From: a virus | Reading direction: 5' to 3' (one strand) | Virus record (IMG/VR): IMGVR_UViG_3300023223_001411 | Span: 1-46,259 of that record | DNA length: 46,259 nucleotides | Shown here: positions 20,702-30,211 of the stretch, piece after piece | Numbering within the stretch: the first letter of the stretch is position 1 | Layout: each line of letters starts with the position of its first letter | Made by a program: the position numbers and the translations under genes | The notes under the pieces: model-generated | Databases searched by the model: none | What the model was told of the DNA's origin: nothing | The model's input: only the letters and a program-made list of their open reading frames with translations

Positions 20702-21855
20702 TAGAAATCTACCCCCCGACTCTCTAAGAAATCTGCCGCTTCTACATCGCCTGCTTTCGCCTTGTCAATCAGGTCTTTCATTACGTTGGAAGGCGTTATT
20801 TTCGCACCCATATCCTCAGAGCCGAACAATAATCCCCGCCCGGCATACGACGCAGCTACCTTTTTAACCGCCTCATCAAGTGCTGCGGCCTGTTCTTCCG
20901 ACGAGAAGCTATCGTCTGATAATATTTCAAGTGTCCGGTCTTTCAGTGCCCGCTCTTCAATGGTATCAAATTGAGATGCAAGCATATTGATTGCACGTGC
21001 TATATCAAGATCCGTCAACCGTCCGGCTTCACCAAGTTCTTTTGAAAGCTGCGCCGCGAATCCTTTTCTTTGGGTACGCAACGATTGTACCATTGGTGCC
21101 AATCCTATTATTGCCAATCCTGTTTTAACAGCACCTTTCAATCTCGCTTCTGGCCCGCGACTTTCCGCCGGGACTGATGTGGATAATGCAAGTATGGAAG
21201 CAATCGCACCTTTGACCCCTTTCTTTTTTCTTTTTTCCTTATCTTTTGCCTTTTTCTCTGCTTCCTTGATTCGTAATGCAGATTTGAATAGTTCCCGTTC
21301 CTGAAATTTTTTCTCATCTGTCAAATCATCTAATATTTTTTGTTTCAACTTATCTGCTGACAGTCCACGTTGCTGCAATGCTGCCAATCCTTTTTCAGGA
21401 AACAGGTCTAAAATTATCTGCAACACCAAGCCCTCTTCGGTATCAGGATTGATACCAACACTTTGCGGATCAGTAGCCGCCCGATTGCGTAAATTTTCTA
21501 TTCTATCACGCTGCAACTCTGCCTGATTTAACTCTATTTGTCCAGTTTCTATGTCTTGTTCTCTGCCAACTATTCCCTGCTGCGCTTTTGCCTGCTGGGA
21601 AACATCTGCCAGACCCCCAAAGCGCGCCCCTATCTGAGGCACTAACTCAGATGGCGACTGACCGCCGAGAATCCCCTGTGAAAATTCTGTTTCAGCCTCT
21701 GCCTGTAGGCGTTTGTTGCGCTGCTCCTCACGAAGCTTCCGTATTACATTTTCAGCCTCTACACCTTTTAAAACCGAGGTGCCTAATTGCCCAACGCCTT
21801 TACTCAATCCGCCAAGAAACCCTGCTATTGGACTTGTATCAATTCCGGTTGCCAT
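20701..21855 (-). CDS. Internal virion / ejection protein
   Basis: A 384-residue, mostly helical, Gln/Glu/Ala-rich protein with a Gly-rich start (GFLGGLSKGVGQLG), a long coiled-coil-like stretch (about 35-210) and a basic Lys cluster (KEKRKKKGVKG). Overlaps the upstream and downstream genes by one or a few bases. Likely part of the ejectosome by position. Confidence 0.5.
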   Translation of the reverse strand: MATGIDTSPIAGFLGGLSKGVGQLGTSVLKGVEAENVIRKLREEQRNKRLQAEAETEFSQGILGGQSPSELVPQIGARFGGLADVSQQAKAQQGIVGREQDIETGQIELNQAELQRDRIENLRNRAATDPQSVGINPDTEEGLVLQIILDLFPEKGLAALQQRGLSADKLKQKILDDLTDEKKFQERELFKSALRIKEAEKKAKDKEKRKKKGVKGAIASILALSTSVPAESRGPEARLKGAVKTGLAIIGLAPMVQSLRTQRKGFAAQLSKELGEAGRLTDLDIARAINMLASQFDTIEERALKDRTLEILSDDSFSSEEQAAALDEAVKKVAASYAGRGLLFGSEDMGAKITPSNVMKDLIDKAKAGDVEAADFLESRGVDF

Positions 21856-22326
21856 TTAGATTCTCCTCCCCTGCAATAAGCTACGAGCACCTTGGAGGCG
21901 TTGCTGTGACAATCCCAAGGCACCGCGAGAAAGTTCTTGCTGCCTGAATGGTGACTGTTGGGAACTCTGCAAATTAAATTGCCGTGTACTTTCCCCAAAT
22001 TGGGATTCTGCAAAAGACTGTTGCCTCAATGCTAACTTTTCATTGAATGCTTGAACGCGTTCCTGAAATTTTCGTGCTAACGCCGCTTGCCGCGCCGATG
22101 ACCTATTCGAAAAGAATTGACCTATTCCATCAATTACAGACGAGATTGGACCCCCAAAGGCTGTTGCAAATGGCGCGATCTTTTGCAGAAACGTGGACGC
22201 CGGTAATGCGCTGTTTATTGCGCCACCGCCGAAACTGGAATTAAAGCCTAAAGGCCCCTGTCTAAATTGTAGTCCCGGTAAATTGCCTAATCTTAGTCCA
22301 ACGTTTGGATCACCTATAGTTGCCAT
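21856..22326 (-). CDS. Internal virion protein, P22 gp7-like by position
   Basis: A 156-residue protein with a Gly/Pro-rich N-terminal half and a Gln/Arg/Ser-rich helical tail (LQSSQQSPFRQQELS). It lies between two larger virion-type proteins. Small size and order resemble P22 gene 7; similarity is compositional only. Confidence 0.45.
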   Translation of the reverse strand: MATIGDPNVGLRLGNLPGLQFRQGPLGFNSSFGGGAINSALPASTFLQKIAPFATAFGGPISSVIDGIGQFFSNRSSARQAALARKFQERVQAFNEKLALRQQSFAESQFGESTRQFNLQSSQQSPFRQQELSRGALGLSQQRLQGARSLLQGRRI

Positions 22327-22335
22327 AATGTCTCC

Positions 22336-24033
22336 TTATAATTTTTCTAATCTCTGAAACTCAGTACCGTCTTCCGATCTAAACGTGACAAGGATTCCGC
22401 GACCGGCGACCCTACTTTCTTGTCGGCCAAAGGGCTCCGTACCGAGGGTAACGCGTTCAACGCTAACGACCGTAGCTATTTTGTTGTCGTTGCTAACGTC
22501 CTTAACCTTATCTCCCTCCACCAAATTCCTCAATTCGAAGCCTCTTGCGATTACAGTTGTCGTAGTTCCTTCCGGCCTCCCGCTGCGATCTGTTGTAAGC
22601 TGAATAAGCGTTTGCCCCTCGGGGAAGGATACAGACTTTGCCCCTGCTTCATTGGCTAATTTTGCCGCTGCATCTATTTCTAACTGCTCTGCCTCAGGAT
22701 CAAATCCACCCGCAAGGAATACCTGCTGTGCTTCGTTGTGTGCCCGCTGCAAGTTGATAACCATTTCGCTTATCTGTCCCCCGGTCATGGTCTGTTCAAT
22801 CTGAGGATCAAGAGCGAGTATCGCCGCCTTGATTTTTTTAGGGTCGGCCAACCTCAGCGGTTCAGCTAAATTTTCGTCTAAAATATTAAGATTAATTTCG
22901 GTACCATCAGGTAAGGTGAAATCAATATTTCCACTTGACAAATCAAAGACAATCTCCCTGCCGTCGCCTAAATCAGTGATATCAAAGTTCCCCTCATCTG
23001 CTGTCAATCCTCTTGCCGCATCCCTGAAGCCCTCTAATTCGTTTCGTCTTGGATCATCATCCGGTATTTGGGCAAGAAACTGGTCCATATCTGCCAACAG
23101 ATCGCCGTATTTTTCAATCTCAGATTTTACCTCAGTACTGACTGGATCAAGACCTTGCTCTTCGCGCAACACATTTATATCATCTCGAGCTTGTAGTGCC
23201 CCTTCTATATTCCCATCGGCGTTCATGCGTTGCAATTCGGATAGGGCAAAGGAATAAGCGTCAGCTAGGTCTGCGCGCCCCTCTTGCCGGAAGGCCAAAT
23301 CAACTTTGTCCTGATCATTTACAGCATTTGCTAATGCTATTTGTGAATCAGCAAGAGCGATGCGTTCATTCAAATCTTCGGCTACATCAAATTGCCGGGC
23401 ATCTTCAGCCTGAGCGGCCTGATCGAGTAAGTTTTCCTTGTCCCTCTGCACTGTTTCCAACCCGACTTCTGCCGCTTTCTGTGCTTGGCGCCGCTGATTT
23501 ATTTCCTGTGTATTTAATGCGCGTCCACGCTGAGCAAGCAAACCTGACTCAAGCTCACGAGCGCCCGCCTGAGCCACTGTTGAGCTCACGCCACCAAACG
23601 CCCCTTGCGCTGTCTGACTGGCTAGTAGACGGCGCTGTGACTCACTGGCGGCTCCCAGATCACCCGCAAGCCTATTCCTTTGCTCTTGGTTAAATGGCGA
23701 GGTTAAATCAGCCAATGAAGTAATGGTCCTACGCGAAACGTCCTCCAATGGCGACCGACCGCTCAAGTCCGCACCTTGGAATTCTGGGTCGGGACCCTGA
23801 GGGGCAAGCGAAATCCCTTCGGTAATCTCCCTGTTTCGTGCCTGACGTGCTTTTTCAGCATCAAATACAGTGCTTGTCCCGAGGCTAGGCGGGCCTTTGG
23901 CAGTCACCTGTTGCGGGTCAGCCTGCGGAGCAAAGTCACTAGGCGCCGTCAACGCACCTGCTTGTTTAAAGCCCTCCGCAGCACGTGACGTTACTCTAGT
24001 AGCAGACTCTCTAATGTCATCGAATATACCCAT
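22336..24033 (-). CDS. Large internal virion / structural protein
   Basis: A 565-residue protein starting MGIFDDIRES. An Ala/Gln-rich helical first half with coiled coils (about 150-290), then a beta-rich C-terminal domain (TVVSVERVTLG ... RGILVTFRSEDG). First of the four internal-type proteins in transcription order. Could be an ejection protein or a tail-associated protein. Confidence 0.5.
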   Translation of the reverse strand: MGIFDDIRESATRVTSRAAEGFKQAGALTAPSDFAPQADPQQVTAKGPPSLGTSTVFDAEKARQARNREITEGISLAPQGPDPEFQGADLSGRSPLEDVSRRTITSLADLTSPFNQEQRNRLAGDLGAASESQRRLLASQTAQGAFGGVSSTVAQAGARELESGLLAQRGRALNTQEINQRRQAQKAAEVGLETVQRDKENLLDQAAQAEDARQFDVAEDLNERIALADSQIALANAVNDQDKVDLAFRQEGRADLADAYSFALSELQRMNADGNIEGALQARDDINVLREEQGLDPVSTEVKSEIEKYGDLLADMDQFLAQIPDDDPRRNELEGFRDAARGLTADEGNFDITDLGDGREIVFDLSSGNIDFTLPDGTEINLNILDENLAEPLRLADPKKIKAAILALDPQIEQTMTGGQISEMVINLQRAHNEAQQVFLAGGFDPEAEQLEIDAAAKLANEAGAKSVSFPEGQTLIQLTTDRSGRPEGTTTTVIARGFELRNLVEGDKVKDVSNDNKIATVVSVERVTLGTEPFGRQESRVAGRGILVTFRSEDGTEFQRLEKL

Positions 24034-24173
24034 TAAGTTCTCCGTTTCATTATGTCTTCAATTTTACTTCTTATTAACAAGGCCCGATCTACAATGAACG
24101 CATCGACACCTGTTGCTGTTTCAATGTCATCCAAATCAGCCAGAATATTTCTCAACATGATTGGCTCTACCAT
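24033..24173 (-). CDS. Small helical protein, 46 aa
   Basis: Starts MVEPIMLRNI and ends TAATG, coupled to the next gene. An acidic helix (LADLDDIETATG) followed by a basic one. No family recognised; coupling supports it. Confidence 0.5.
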   Translation of the reverse strand: MVEPIMLRNILADLDDIETATGVDAFIVDRALLIRSKIEDIMKRRT

Positions 24174-24183
24174 AATTATCTTT

Positions 24184-24555
24184 TCAGCCAAACCCAATCT
24201 CCGATGCTTTATTTTTCCCGTCCCAAAAAGCAGATGCTCCGAATTTATTCACTGCCCAGTAATACTTATGCGCACGCCTTTTACGTAGCTTCCGCAACCA
24301 TCTCCATTTTGTTTTAGCATCAATGATCCTGATCATATTATTCAGCATTGCCCGATCAGCCGCTTCCTTATCCTCAATGGCTTTGCCTTCTCCATACATG
24401 TAGTCATGGATATTACAAGCGGCGCTGATCCGTAATCCCCAAATGGTGTCAGGCACAAAGTCAAAGCAGGCATTGGCCGCGCCACACCCATTACAGCGTT
24501 TCTTACGCTCTTTAGCGGTTAATTCCCAATAGCTACTCGGGCCGTACAGTTTCAT
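24184..24555 (-). CDS. Phospholipase A2-like protein
   Basis: A 123-residue protein. CNGCG (21-25), FVPDTIWGL and CNIHDYMYG (Cys47, His50, Asp51) match the PLA2 catalytic segment, in which His and Asp form the active dyad. An AD-x3-ML-x-NM helix and a basic C-terminal region follow. Proteins of this type occur in several phages and may attack membrane phospholipids during entry or lysis. It sits beside a possible lysis group and overlaps the next upstream gene by 23 bases. Confidence 0.65.
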   Translation of the reverse strand: MKLYGPSSYWELTAKERKKRCNGCGAANACFDFVPDTIWGLRISAACNIHDYMYGEGKAIEDKEAADRAMLNNMIRIIDAKTKWRWLRKLRKRRAHKYYWAVNKFGASAFWDGKNKASEIGFG

Positions 24556-24838
24556 TTTTTGCCATCCTTATTCCATAATTTCGTAAGGTGTCACAGAATG
24601 CCTCTTTCTGCTCAACGGTCACGCTATCTGAATCATAATATTCCTGTGTATATTTTTTCAGTTGCTCTTCGTCCGGGGCTTGTTTTGCCATATAAACCTG
24701 TCGGTATTTCAAATAATTATTTGCGTGTATCTTCCTAACGATTTTCTTTATCACTGGCTCTCCGGCCGGGATGGTTTTCGGGATGAAAAAACTCACCGCC
24801 AGAAGGCAACCACAGCTTAGCAATTTCAAGCCTGTCAT
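24533..24838 (-). CDS. Membrane-anchored protein overlapping the MscS-like gene
   Basis: The frame is open from 25033, but the part up to 24838 lies fully inside the gene on another frame. From ATG 24838 (MTGLKLL) it begins with a short hydrophobic segment (LSCGCLLAVSFFI) that could be a membrane anchor or signal, followed by a charged helical domain (about 75 residues). The nested start in another frame recalls Rz/Rz1 spanin pairs, but no true lipobox is present. The start has a weak ribosome site. Confidence 0.45.
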   Translation of the reverse strand: MTGLKLLSCGCLLAVSFFIPKTIPAGEPVIKKIVRKIHANNYLKYRQVYMAKQAPDEEQLKKYTQEYYDSDSVTVEQKEAFCDTLRNYGIRMAKNETVRPE

Positions 24839-25100
24839 TCTTAATCGGAAACGAGATGTATCCGGGCTTGTCCAGACTATAGAACTCAGTTTTGAAAAAA
24901 GAAATGCGCTTAACCTTACAACGTTCTCCATCATAAAGTACCTCCACCCCTTCCCTGAGTCCGCCTTCCTGCAAGCGCTTTCCGGCTGACCAGTTTTTTC
25001 CAAGATATTGAGCCCACTGATAACCAGCCGCACCGATAATTATGGACGTTATTAATATTACCTTCTCGCTTATAAATAATTCCCACGGTATTAAATCCAT
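24735..25100 (-). CDS. Mini MscS-like membrane protein
   Basis: A 121-residue protein with one membrane helix (about 12-32, VILITSIIIGAAGYQW) and a beta-domain (GVEVLYDGERCKVKRISFF, then YISFPIKNDRLE) resembling the beta domain of MscS channels, which carries 'G.V..I' and a final IPN. A full MscS pore is absent. GGAAAGGTG lies nine bases upstream. It may serve as a holin-like or channel-blocking protein; the identification is by motif likeness only. Confidence 0.5.
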   Translation of the reverse strand: MDLIPWELFISEKVILITSIIIGAAGYQWAQYLGKNWSAGKRLQEGGLREGVEVLYDGERCKVKRISFFKTEFYSLDKPGYISFPIKNDRLEIAKLWLPSGGEFFHPENHPGRRASDKENR

Positions 25101-25484
25101 TCACAATGACACCTTTCCTGTAGAGTCGATCCGTGCCAATGTCTTTTCCGATAGATCACGATCAATTCTGACGAATTCATAATTTGGAGAATTCGGTCCG
25201 GTTAAATTAAACTTGATATACGCCTGCAATGATTTCTTAAATACCACCGGTTCCACATCAATAAACCGACTTGTCACTGAATCGTTCATATCGATGAATG
25301 CCCGCTTAACGCTATTGATAGAAAATTCAAATGTTGATTTTACTTCATTATAAAACACAAATATATTCTCATTGAAATAATGCCCGCCGTGTTTGTTGCC
25401 ATGCTCTACACCGTGACCTTGTAATATCAGCGTTGCGCTCGGAATCGCACCCGGCATGTTCCCTAAATACCCCGGATCGCTCAT
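25101..25484 (-). CDS. Hypothetical virion-region protein, 127 aa
   Basis: Beta-rich protein with His/Gly-rich segment (GHGVEHGNKHGGHYF) that could bind metal, starting MSDPGYLGN. It lies between the spike gene and the possible lysis group and overlaps the spike gene by four bases. No family recognised. Confidence 0.55.
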   Translation of the reverse strand: MSDPGYLGNMPGAIPSATLILQGHGVEHGNKHGGHYFNENIFVFYNEVKSTFEFSINSVKRAFIDMNDSVTSRFIDVEPVVFKKSLQAYIKFNLTGPNSPNYEFVRIDRDLSEKTLARIDSTGKVSL

Positions 25485-26359
25485 CGCCCCCCCGGTGCCG
25501 CCATTGAGCGGAATGGTGTAGTAGTTACATCCGCCGCGCCAGCCAACGGACTGTCTTTACGTGGCCGGTACAATATCTCGTCCCGCAAAACCATTGCGGC
25601 TATCGTTGCGAAATTTTCATCCCCATTCTTGTCGAAAATGGCACTCGATGGGTCTTGATACAGGTTGGTTACCGACATTTTGTTGAAACGGCTCCGTATA
25701 GCCGCTCCGTTTACACTTCGAATTCCGGTAAGCCCAATAAAAATATTACTATTCACGCGCATGACCATATCGGTATTCGGGCCCTCGTGGGTAAACGCTA
25801 TTCCAGTCGTCGGGTCAACCCGTATAGTAGAAAACACAAAAAAGCTTTCCGCACCGCCATTACCCTCCATAGCCATTCCAGCCGTTGCTTTAGGAAGATC
25901 AATCAGAATATTATCCAGCAGAATATGTGGAGGGTTGTTGTCAATAGCTAAACCGGCATTTGTATTGGTAGGATGCTGTATACGTATATCGGTTATTGTA
26001 ACCACTCCAGTAACGTCTTGTATATCTACATACTTCCCGCCAAAAACAGGCGCGGCAAAATCCACTTCGCGAATGGTCAGTAGTCCCGCACCCGGCGCGC
26101 CAGAACAAAGGAATCCTCCCAGTATCGGACTGTGGCTATGCAGTATTGGCTGAATTATCATATCATTAGTAAATGGCAATCCAGTATATGTATTTCCACC
26201 CGAACTGTAATCCCCATCATCAATCAGACAACGACCAGCCTCCGCATCCAGATTTGCCTTTGCGAAATCCAATGCCGTTTCGGGATCATTCGCCGCCACA
26301 CCCCAGTTGTCATAAGGAACCGTATTCGATCCATTTTTACTTACCCAAACATCTGCCAT
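25481..26359 (-). CDS. Tailspike-like protein with beta-helix repeats
   Basis: A 292-residue protein. It opens ADVWVSKNGSNTVPYDNW, a common opening of right-handed beta-helix proteins, followed by short strand-turn repeats with Asn and Gly at turns (DIQDVTGVVTITDIRI ...). Expected to be a host-recognition or glycan-cleaving spike. The catalytic residues cannot be placed by eye. Confidence 0.6.
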   Translation of the reverse strand: MADVWVSKNGSNTVPYDNWGVAANDPETALDFAKANLDAEAGRCLIDDGDYSSGGNTYTGLPFTNDMIIQPILHSHSPILGGFLCSGAPGAGLLTIREVDFAAPVFGGKYVDIQDVTGVVTITDIRIQHPTNTNAGLAIDNNPPHILLDNILIDLPKATAGMAMEGNGGAESFFVFSTIRVDPTTGIAFTHEGPNTDMVMRVNSNIFIGLTGIRSVNGAAIRSRFNKMSVTNLYQDPSSAIFDKNGDENFATIAAMVLRDEILYRPRKDSPLAGAADVTTTPFRSMAAPGGR

Positions 26360-26569
26360 TTATTTTTTCTCTGTCTTTCGTTTCAATTCATTTACCTGTT
26401 CTTGCAAAGCCGCACATTCCGCTTGCGATTTCTCAAGCTCTGTTGTTAAGCTGGAAACCAACAAATTGATCTGGCCAATCCAGTGAGTTTGATCCGTATT
26501 GAATTGAACCAAAATCTTATGAGGCTCAACCCTCTGTGGTTCAATATCTTTTCCAAGTGTTCCGCTCAT
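26360..26569 (-). CDS. Coiled-coil protein, 69 aa
   Basis: The second half is one clean heptad helix (LEKSQAECAALQEQVNELK). Placed between fibre and spike genes, it could be a trimerisation or attachment piece. No family recognised. Confidence 0.5.
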   Translation of the reverse strand: MSGTLGKDIEPQRVEPHKILVQFNTDQTHWIGQINLLVSSLTTELEKSQAECAALQEQVNELKRKTEKK

Positions 26570-26578
26570 TATTTCCCC

Positions 26579-27535
26579 TTATCCAAGCTCGCTTAATATG
26601 ACCCATTCAGTTGAAGCGGCTAAAATGATGATAGCCTTACCTGCGGCTACAGCCACAGTTGCCGCACCATCAATTGTGTCTCCAGCATCCCCATCGACAG
26701 TTAGCGTGTTTGCTCCGCCTGCATTTTTTATAAAATAAATTCTCTCAAACGTGGCCGCCGCTAATGACGGTAGAAATAATGAATAACTCCCAAGCGTTGT
26801 ATCCTCTATAAGGACAATTTCTGCACCCGCAGTGTGTGTCGCAGAGCTTTCAAGCTTCTTTAAACTTAAATTGGTGCCAAGAAAAAGCGAACCTAGCGAC
26901 TCGAAATACGACGCCGCAATGCCGAAGGATAATCGACTGTTAGTATCTCCGATTCCGGTCAGTATCACCCCGTCGTCACCATTCCTCTTGAAAGTCACGC
27001 GCTCGTTTTCGTCGCTTTCTGGCTTGATCGTTACGAATGAAGTGGCTGGCGATCCACCACGCAATTCAAGTTGCTCGAGCCCACCAATAGGCTCAATACT
27101 TTCTATGAGTCCACTCTCTAACAATCTCAGACTATTGAGCCTGATTTCTTTCACGGAGGTAACTATATCAAACACCGTACCGACGGTTAGCGTAGTACGG
27201 CCAGCAACAACGGCATATGTAGATACAGACCCACCACCAGTTGTTCCGCTGGGCGCAATGGTTATTGTTCCGGTATTTTGAATCTCATTGACGTCGAGAT
27301 TGTTAAATGAGGATGTATTGGGTGATAGATAATCGAACCCTGTACCACTATTTATTGCCTGATGAGCGTAGGTAGTGTTGTCCGCTGTTACGAGCCTTCC
27401 ATTAAGCCCTACAACAAAGTTCAGGTCTTTCAGAAGGGTATCAATATCATCCCAGTTCAGCCCGTATTCAGTCTGGTAATCGTCAAAACGCTCCAGCTTA
27501 CGCAAGCTGAAATTGGTAGTTAGTGTTACCGCCAT
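26579..27535 (-). CDS. Tail fibre-like protein
   Basis: About 318 residues from ATG 27535 (MAVTLTT), which overlaps the previous stop as TAATG and follows GGAGGGTGG. The N-terminus FSLRKLERFDDYQTEYGLNW may attach to the tail. The rest is repetitive beta structure (TITIAPSGTTGGG, LEQLELRGG) as in trimeric fibres, ending in a strand-rich tip. First 20 residues recall short fibre adaptors. Confidence 0.55.
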   Translation of the reverse strand: MAVTLTTNFSLRKLERFDDYQTEYGLNWDDIDTLLKDLNFVVGLNGRLVTADNTTYAHQAINSGTGFDYLSPNTSSFNNLDVNEIQNTGTITIAPSGTTGGGSVSTYAVVAGRTTLTVGTVFDIVTSVKEIRLNSLRLLESGLIESIEPIGGLEQLELRGGSPATSFVTIKPESDENERVTFKRNGDDGVILTGIGDTNSRLSFGIAASYFESLGSLFLGTNLSLKKLESSATHTAGAEIVLIEDTTLGSYSLFLPSLAAATFERIYFIKNAGGANTLTVDGDAGDTIDGAATVAVAAGKAIIILAASTEWVILSELG

Positions 27536-27912
27536 TATGTCCACCCTCCTAATGTGACGGATGTCTCTAAAACTCCGCTAATATAAAAATCCAATTGTAA
27601 ATCGGGAAAATTTGCCTCTATCCGGTTACTTGCATTCAACTGAAGGCTGACTAAATTAGTACCGTCAAACGTATTGAATGACAGATCACCGAATTCATTA
27701 TGCTCTACTATTTTGTTCGGTCCGCCATTTGAACTGACTTCAGTACGCTTTAATAATGCCGTATCAAAGTCAGCATCGTCCAAGCCCTGATCCTTAAAGT
27801 TTCGGGCTTCTAGTCCATTCAAGCAGTCTTCTATAAGCTTCAGGTTCTTGTTCCAGCGCCGGGCATCAAACGGCTCACCGCCGTACATTCGTATGGGAGA
27901 AAACAGGCTCAT
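27535..27912 (-). CDS. Minor fibre or tail protein, 125 aa
   Basis: N-terminal helix (PFDARRWNKNLKLIEDCLNGL) and a beta-rich C-terminus (LQLDFYISGVLETSVTLGG). Tightly coupled on both sides. Likely a structural protein by position. Confidence 0.5.
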   Translation of the reverse strand: MSLFSPIRMYGGEPFDARRWNKNLKLIEDCLNGLEARNFKDQGLDDADFDTALLKRTEVSSNGGPNKIVEHNEFGDLSFNTFDGTNLVSLQLNASNRIEANFPDLQLDFYISGVLETSVTLGGWT

Positions 27913-28193
27913 CAGTCAGTAAATTGGAAAAAGAGTTTCGCGCCATCTATCATTATCAGATCGCCGGTAGCGTTTCGTTTAGCTATCTTGTTTGCCGCGC
28001 CTAGCGCATCGACATCGGTTTGTGGAACTGCACCATCTTTTACTTTCAATACGGTTAATGTGCCATCTACTACATTTGCACCGGTCAATGAATTCAGCTC
28101 TTCCTCAATAGTGTGGAATGCCAGATTGATAGTCTGAGCTATCAATTCCTCACTTGAATTCTCCGGTATAAAAAATGGGCTTAAATCTGCCAT
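27912..28193 (-). CDS. Small tail/fibre-associated protein, 93 aa
   Basis: Helical start (SEELIAQTINLAFHTIEEELNS) followed by beta strands ending ATGDLIMIDGAKLFF, a tail-fibre-like tip motif. Coupled to the fibre genes. Confidence 0.45.
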   Translation of the reverse strand: MADLSPFFIPENSSEELIAQTINLAFHTIEEELNSLTGANVVDGTLTVLKVKDGAVPQTDVDALGAANKIAKRNATGDLIMIDGAKLFFQFTD

Positions 28194-28195
28194 AC

Positions 28196-30211
28196 TTACC
28201 TCAGCTTCCTTAACGTTCCCTGAATTTCAAGACCCTTGAAGCGCCACTGCGCCGCATCCTGTTTGTTTAGGACCAATACGTGCTTAAATCCCGTTGCCTC
28301 AGATGAGAACTGGAAAGGAAATATCTCTGCCAGCCGTTGCTTAAAGAATCCACTTGCCGCATCTATCGGGTCATATACATTCCAATTTGAATTGCCGAAT
28401 AGAGTAAAGCCGCCATCATCTGGTAGTAGCTCAACAGTCAGCCCTCCGCCGATCTTCTGGTCAGTTAAGTCTCGTATCTCAAAGAAAAAATCCTGATCTA
28501 TATCCAGAAAGCCGTTTATGAGCGTCACGATGTCCCGTCGATTCTCGCCCTTGATAGGAACGAAAGTCATGCTTGTTTTAATTGCCTTACCATCGTCAGT
28601 AAAGCCATCATTCTGCTTAAAAAAGAACCGGGTCTTAGCATCAAAGGTAACCACAGTCCCGTCTGAAAGTGTGACGCCAAACTCCATTGCTATTGAATGG
28701 CGAAAAAATGCCCAATCGTTATCAATGTTTTTAAAAGCCAGTACCTTATTATTGGAGTCTGCCGCTTGATTTACACCCAGCCAGACTTGATCCCTGAATT
28801 GAATCATTCTCGTTTTTGTGAAATCAGTAATCGCTTCCATATCCTTCTCATGGCGAAAATCTGAAATATCGCCGCTATAACCATTGCCATCTATAAACCG
28901 TACTGCATGAGTCTGTGGCTCATTAGTATTCACTATTAATAGTGCGCCGATTTGTGCAATTCCGTCTTTGGATAAAACGCCAATCTCACCCGGCAGTTCT
29001 TCCATCCTCCTAAGCTCACCCGTGGCCGCATTACGAAGCCGATATGTTTTCAGCGCTGTCCATATATATAGATCACGTTCATTAACCTTAAGCGCAGTTA
29101 TGGGAAGTCCATTAGGCGTAACAAATATGCCTGATTGACTGACAACACTACCGCGAGTCCGAGTCTGTTGCCCAGTCTCTGGATTTACTTCAACAATAAT
29201 TTCCCTGATAAGTTGTCCCGCAGGGGCAAATATCGAGCTTATATCACGCCCGGCATTATGTGTAAATGCCAAGTTAGACGGTCGATCCGGGTCTACAGAG
29301 AACGTGCGCTGGTCAATTTTTTCAATAATACCAGACGCAGGCAATGGCTGAAATCCAAACGTTTCCACAAGATCATTCTCTTGCGCAGTGATTCCATCAG
29401 GCAACGTATCGGTGAAAACCTGATTTATATTTGTCAGTTCTGCTATAAAGAAAAAGTCAATTTCGACGGCGCCCGCCTGCTCTTGTGCGGGATCATAGCT
29501 GAGTGTCTTATAAAGGACTATATGGGTAACCGATGTATTTAAAGAAGCAATAAGCGAGACCTTAACATCGTTGCCTACCGTAGGTGTTGCCGGAACATGG
29601 ACACCCGAGAGTTGGATTGTTCCCTCTTCTGAAACTTTAGGGCGGGTAATCCCGCCGCGATCAACAATTACTGCGCCATCCTTGCGGATGTACTGGGCGG
29701 CATACCGAACCTTTTTACCTTCATTCAGCCACCCTCGCGTATTTGCTCCGCCCTCAGTCAGATTGGTATTAGCGATGATCGGATGTGTAGGCAGACCAAG
29801 GTCAAATAATAAGTTATTTTCAGTGTCTATTTTCCTGTTGCCCACATCCGATCCAAATATTACGTCCTGCTCATCATTCACAATGCTTGCCAGCATTGGT
29901 ATACTAGGTAATACCGGGAAAAAATTTGTGATAGCGGCTGACGTTATCTTCTTTATCAGGTTTCCATCATTTGCCAAAATGAACTCATTGTCTAATGAAT
30001 CCACGTGATGGTTAACCGCCGCTGGTATCGCATCCAAAGCTACAGTATTGAATTTGGTAAATCCTTTGCGGTTTTCCGTATGGCTCTCAAACGGAACTAT
30101 ATTTTCGGCATCGGATAAATACAGGTCGCTTTTCAGGTTGGTAGCATCATCCCTGCGATTTACCCCGCGCTTCGGCGGACGAAGGTTGTATGTAAGTAGT
30201 TTGGGCGGCAT
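28196..30211 (-). CDS. Tail nozzle / packaged-DNA stabilisation-like protein
   Basis: A 671-residue beta-rich protein beginning with LLTYNLRPPKRGVNRRDD, and then repeated blade-like segments (EFILANDGNLIKKI, NERDLYIWTALKTYRL, IAQIGALLIVNTNE). This matches the P22 gp10/T7 gp12 nozzle group, which forms the tail tube below the connector. Family assignment is by architecture and position after the connector. Confidence 0.55.
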   Translation of the reverse strand: MPPKLLTYNLRPPKRGVNRRDDATNLKSDLYLSDAENIVPFESHTENRKGFTKFNTVALDAIPAAVNHHVDSLDNEFILANDGNLIKKITSAAITNFFPVLPSIPMLASIVNDEQDVIFGSDVGNRKIDTENNLLFDLGLPTHPIIANTNLTEGGANTRGWLNEGKKVRYAAQYIRKDGAVIVDRGGITRPKVSEEGTIQLSGVHVPATPTVGNDVKVSLIASLNTSVTHIVLYKTLSYDPAQEQAGAVEIDFFFIAELTNINQVFTDTLPDGITAQENDLVETFGFQPLPASGIIEKIDQRTFSVDPDRPSNLAFTHNAGRDISSIFAPAGQLIREIIVEVNPETGQQTRTRGSVVSQSGIFVTPNGLPITALKVNERDLYIWTALKTYRLRNAATGELRRMEELPGEIGVLSKDGIAQIGALLIVNTNEPQTHAVRFIDGNGYSGDISDFRHEKDMEAITDFTKTRMIQFRDQVWLGVNQAADSNNKVLAFKNIDNDWAFFRHSIAMEFGVTLSDGTVVTFDAKTRFFFKQNDGFTDDGKAIKTSMTFVPIKGENRRDIVTLINGFLDIDQDFFFEIRDLTDQKIGGGLTVELLPDDGGFTLFGNSNWNVYDPIDAASGFFKQRLAEIFPFQFSSEATGFKHVLVLNKQDAAQWRFKGLEIQGTLRKLR

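Noticed and set aside
25481-28193. Diversity-generating retroelement around the fibre genes
   Set aside because: No reverse transcriptase gene and no template/variable repeat pair seen in the window.
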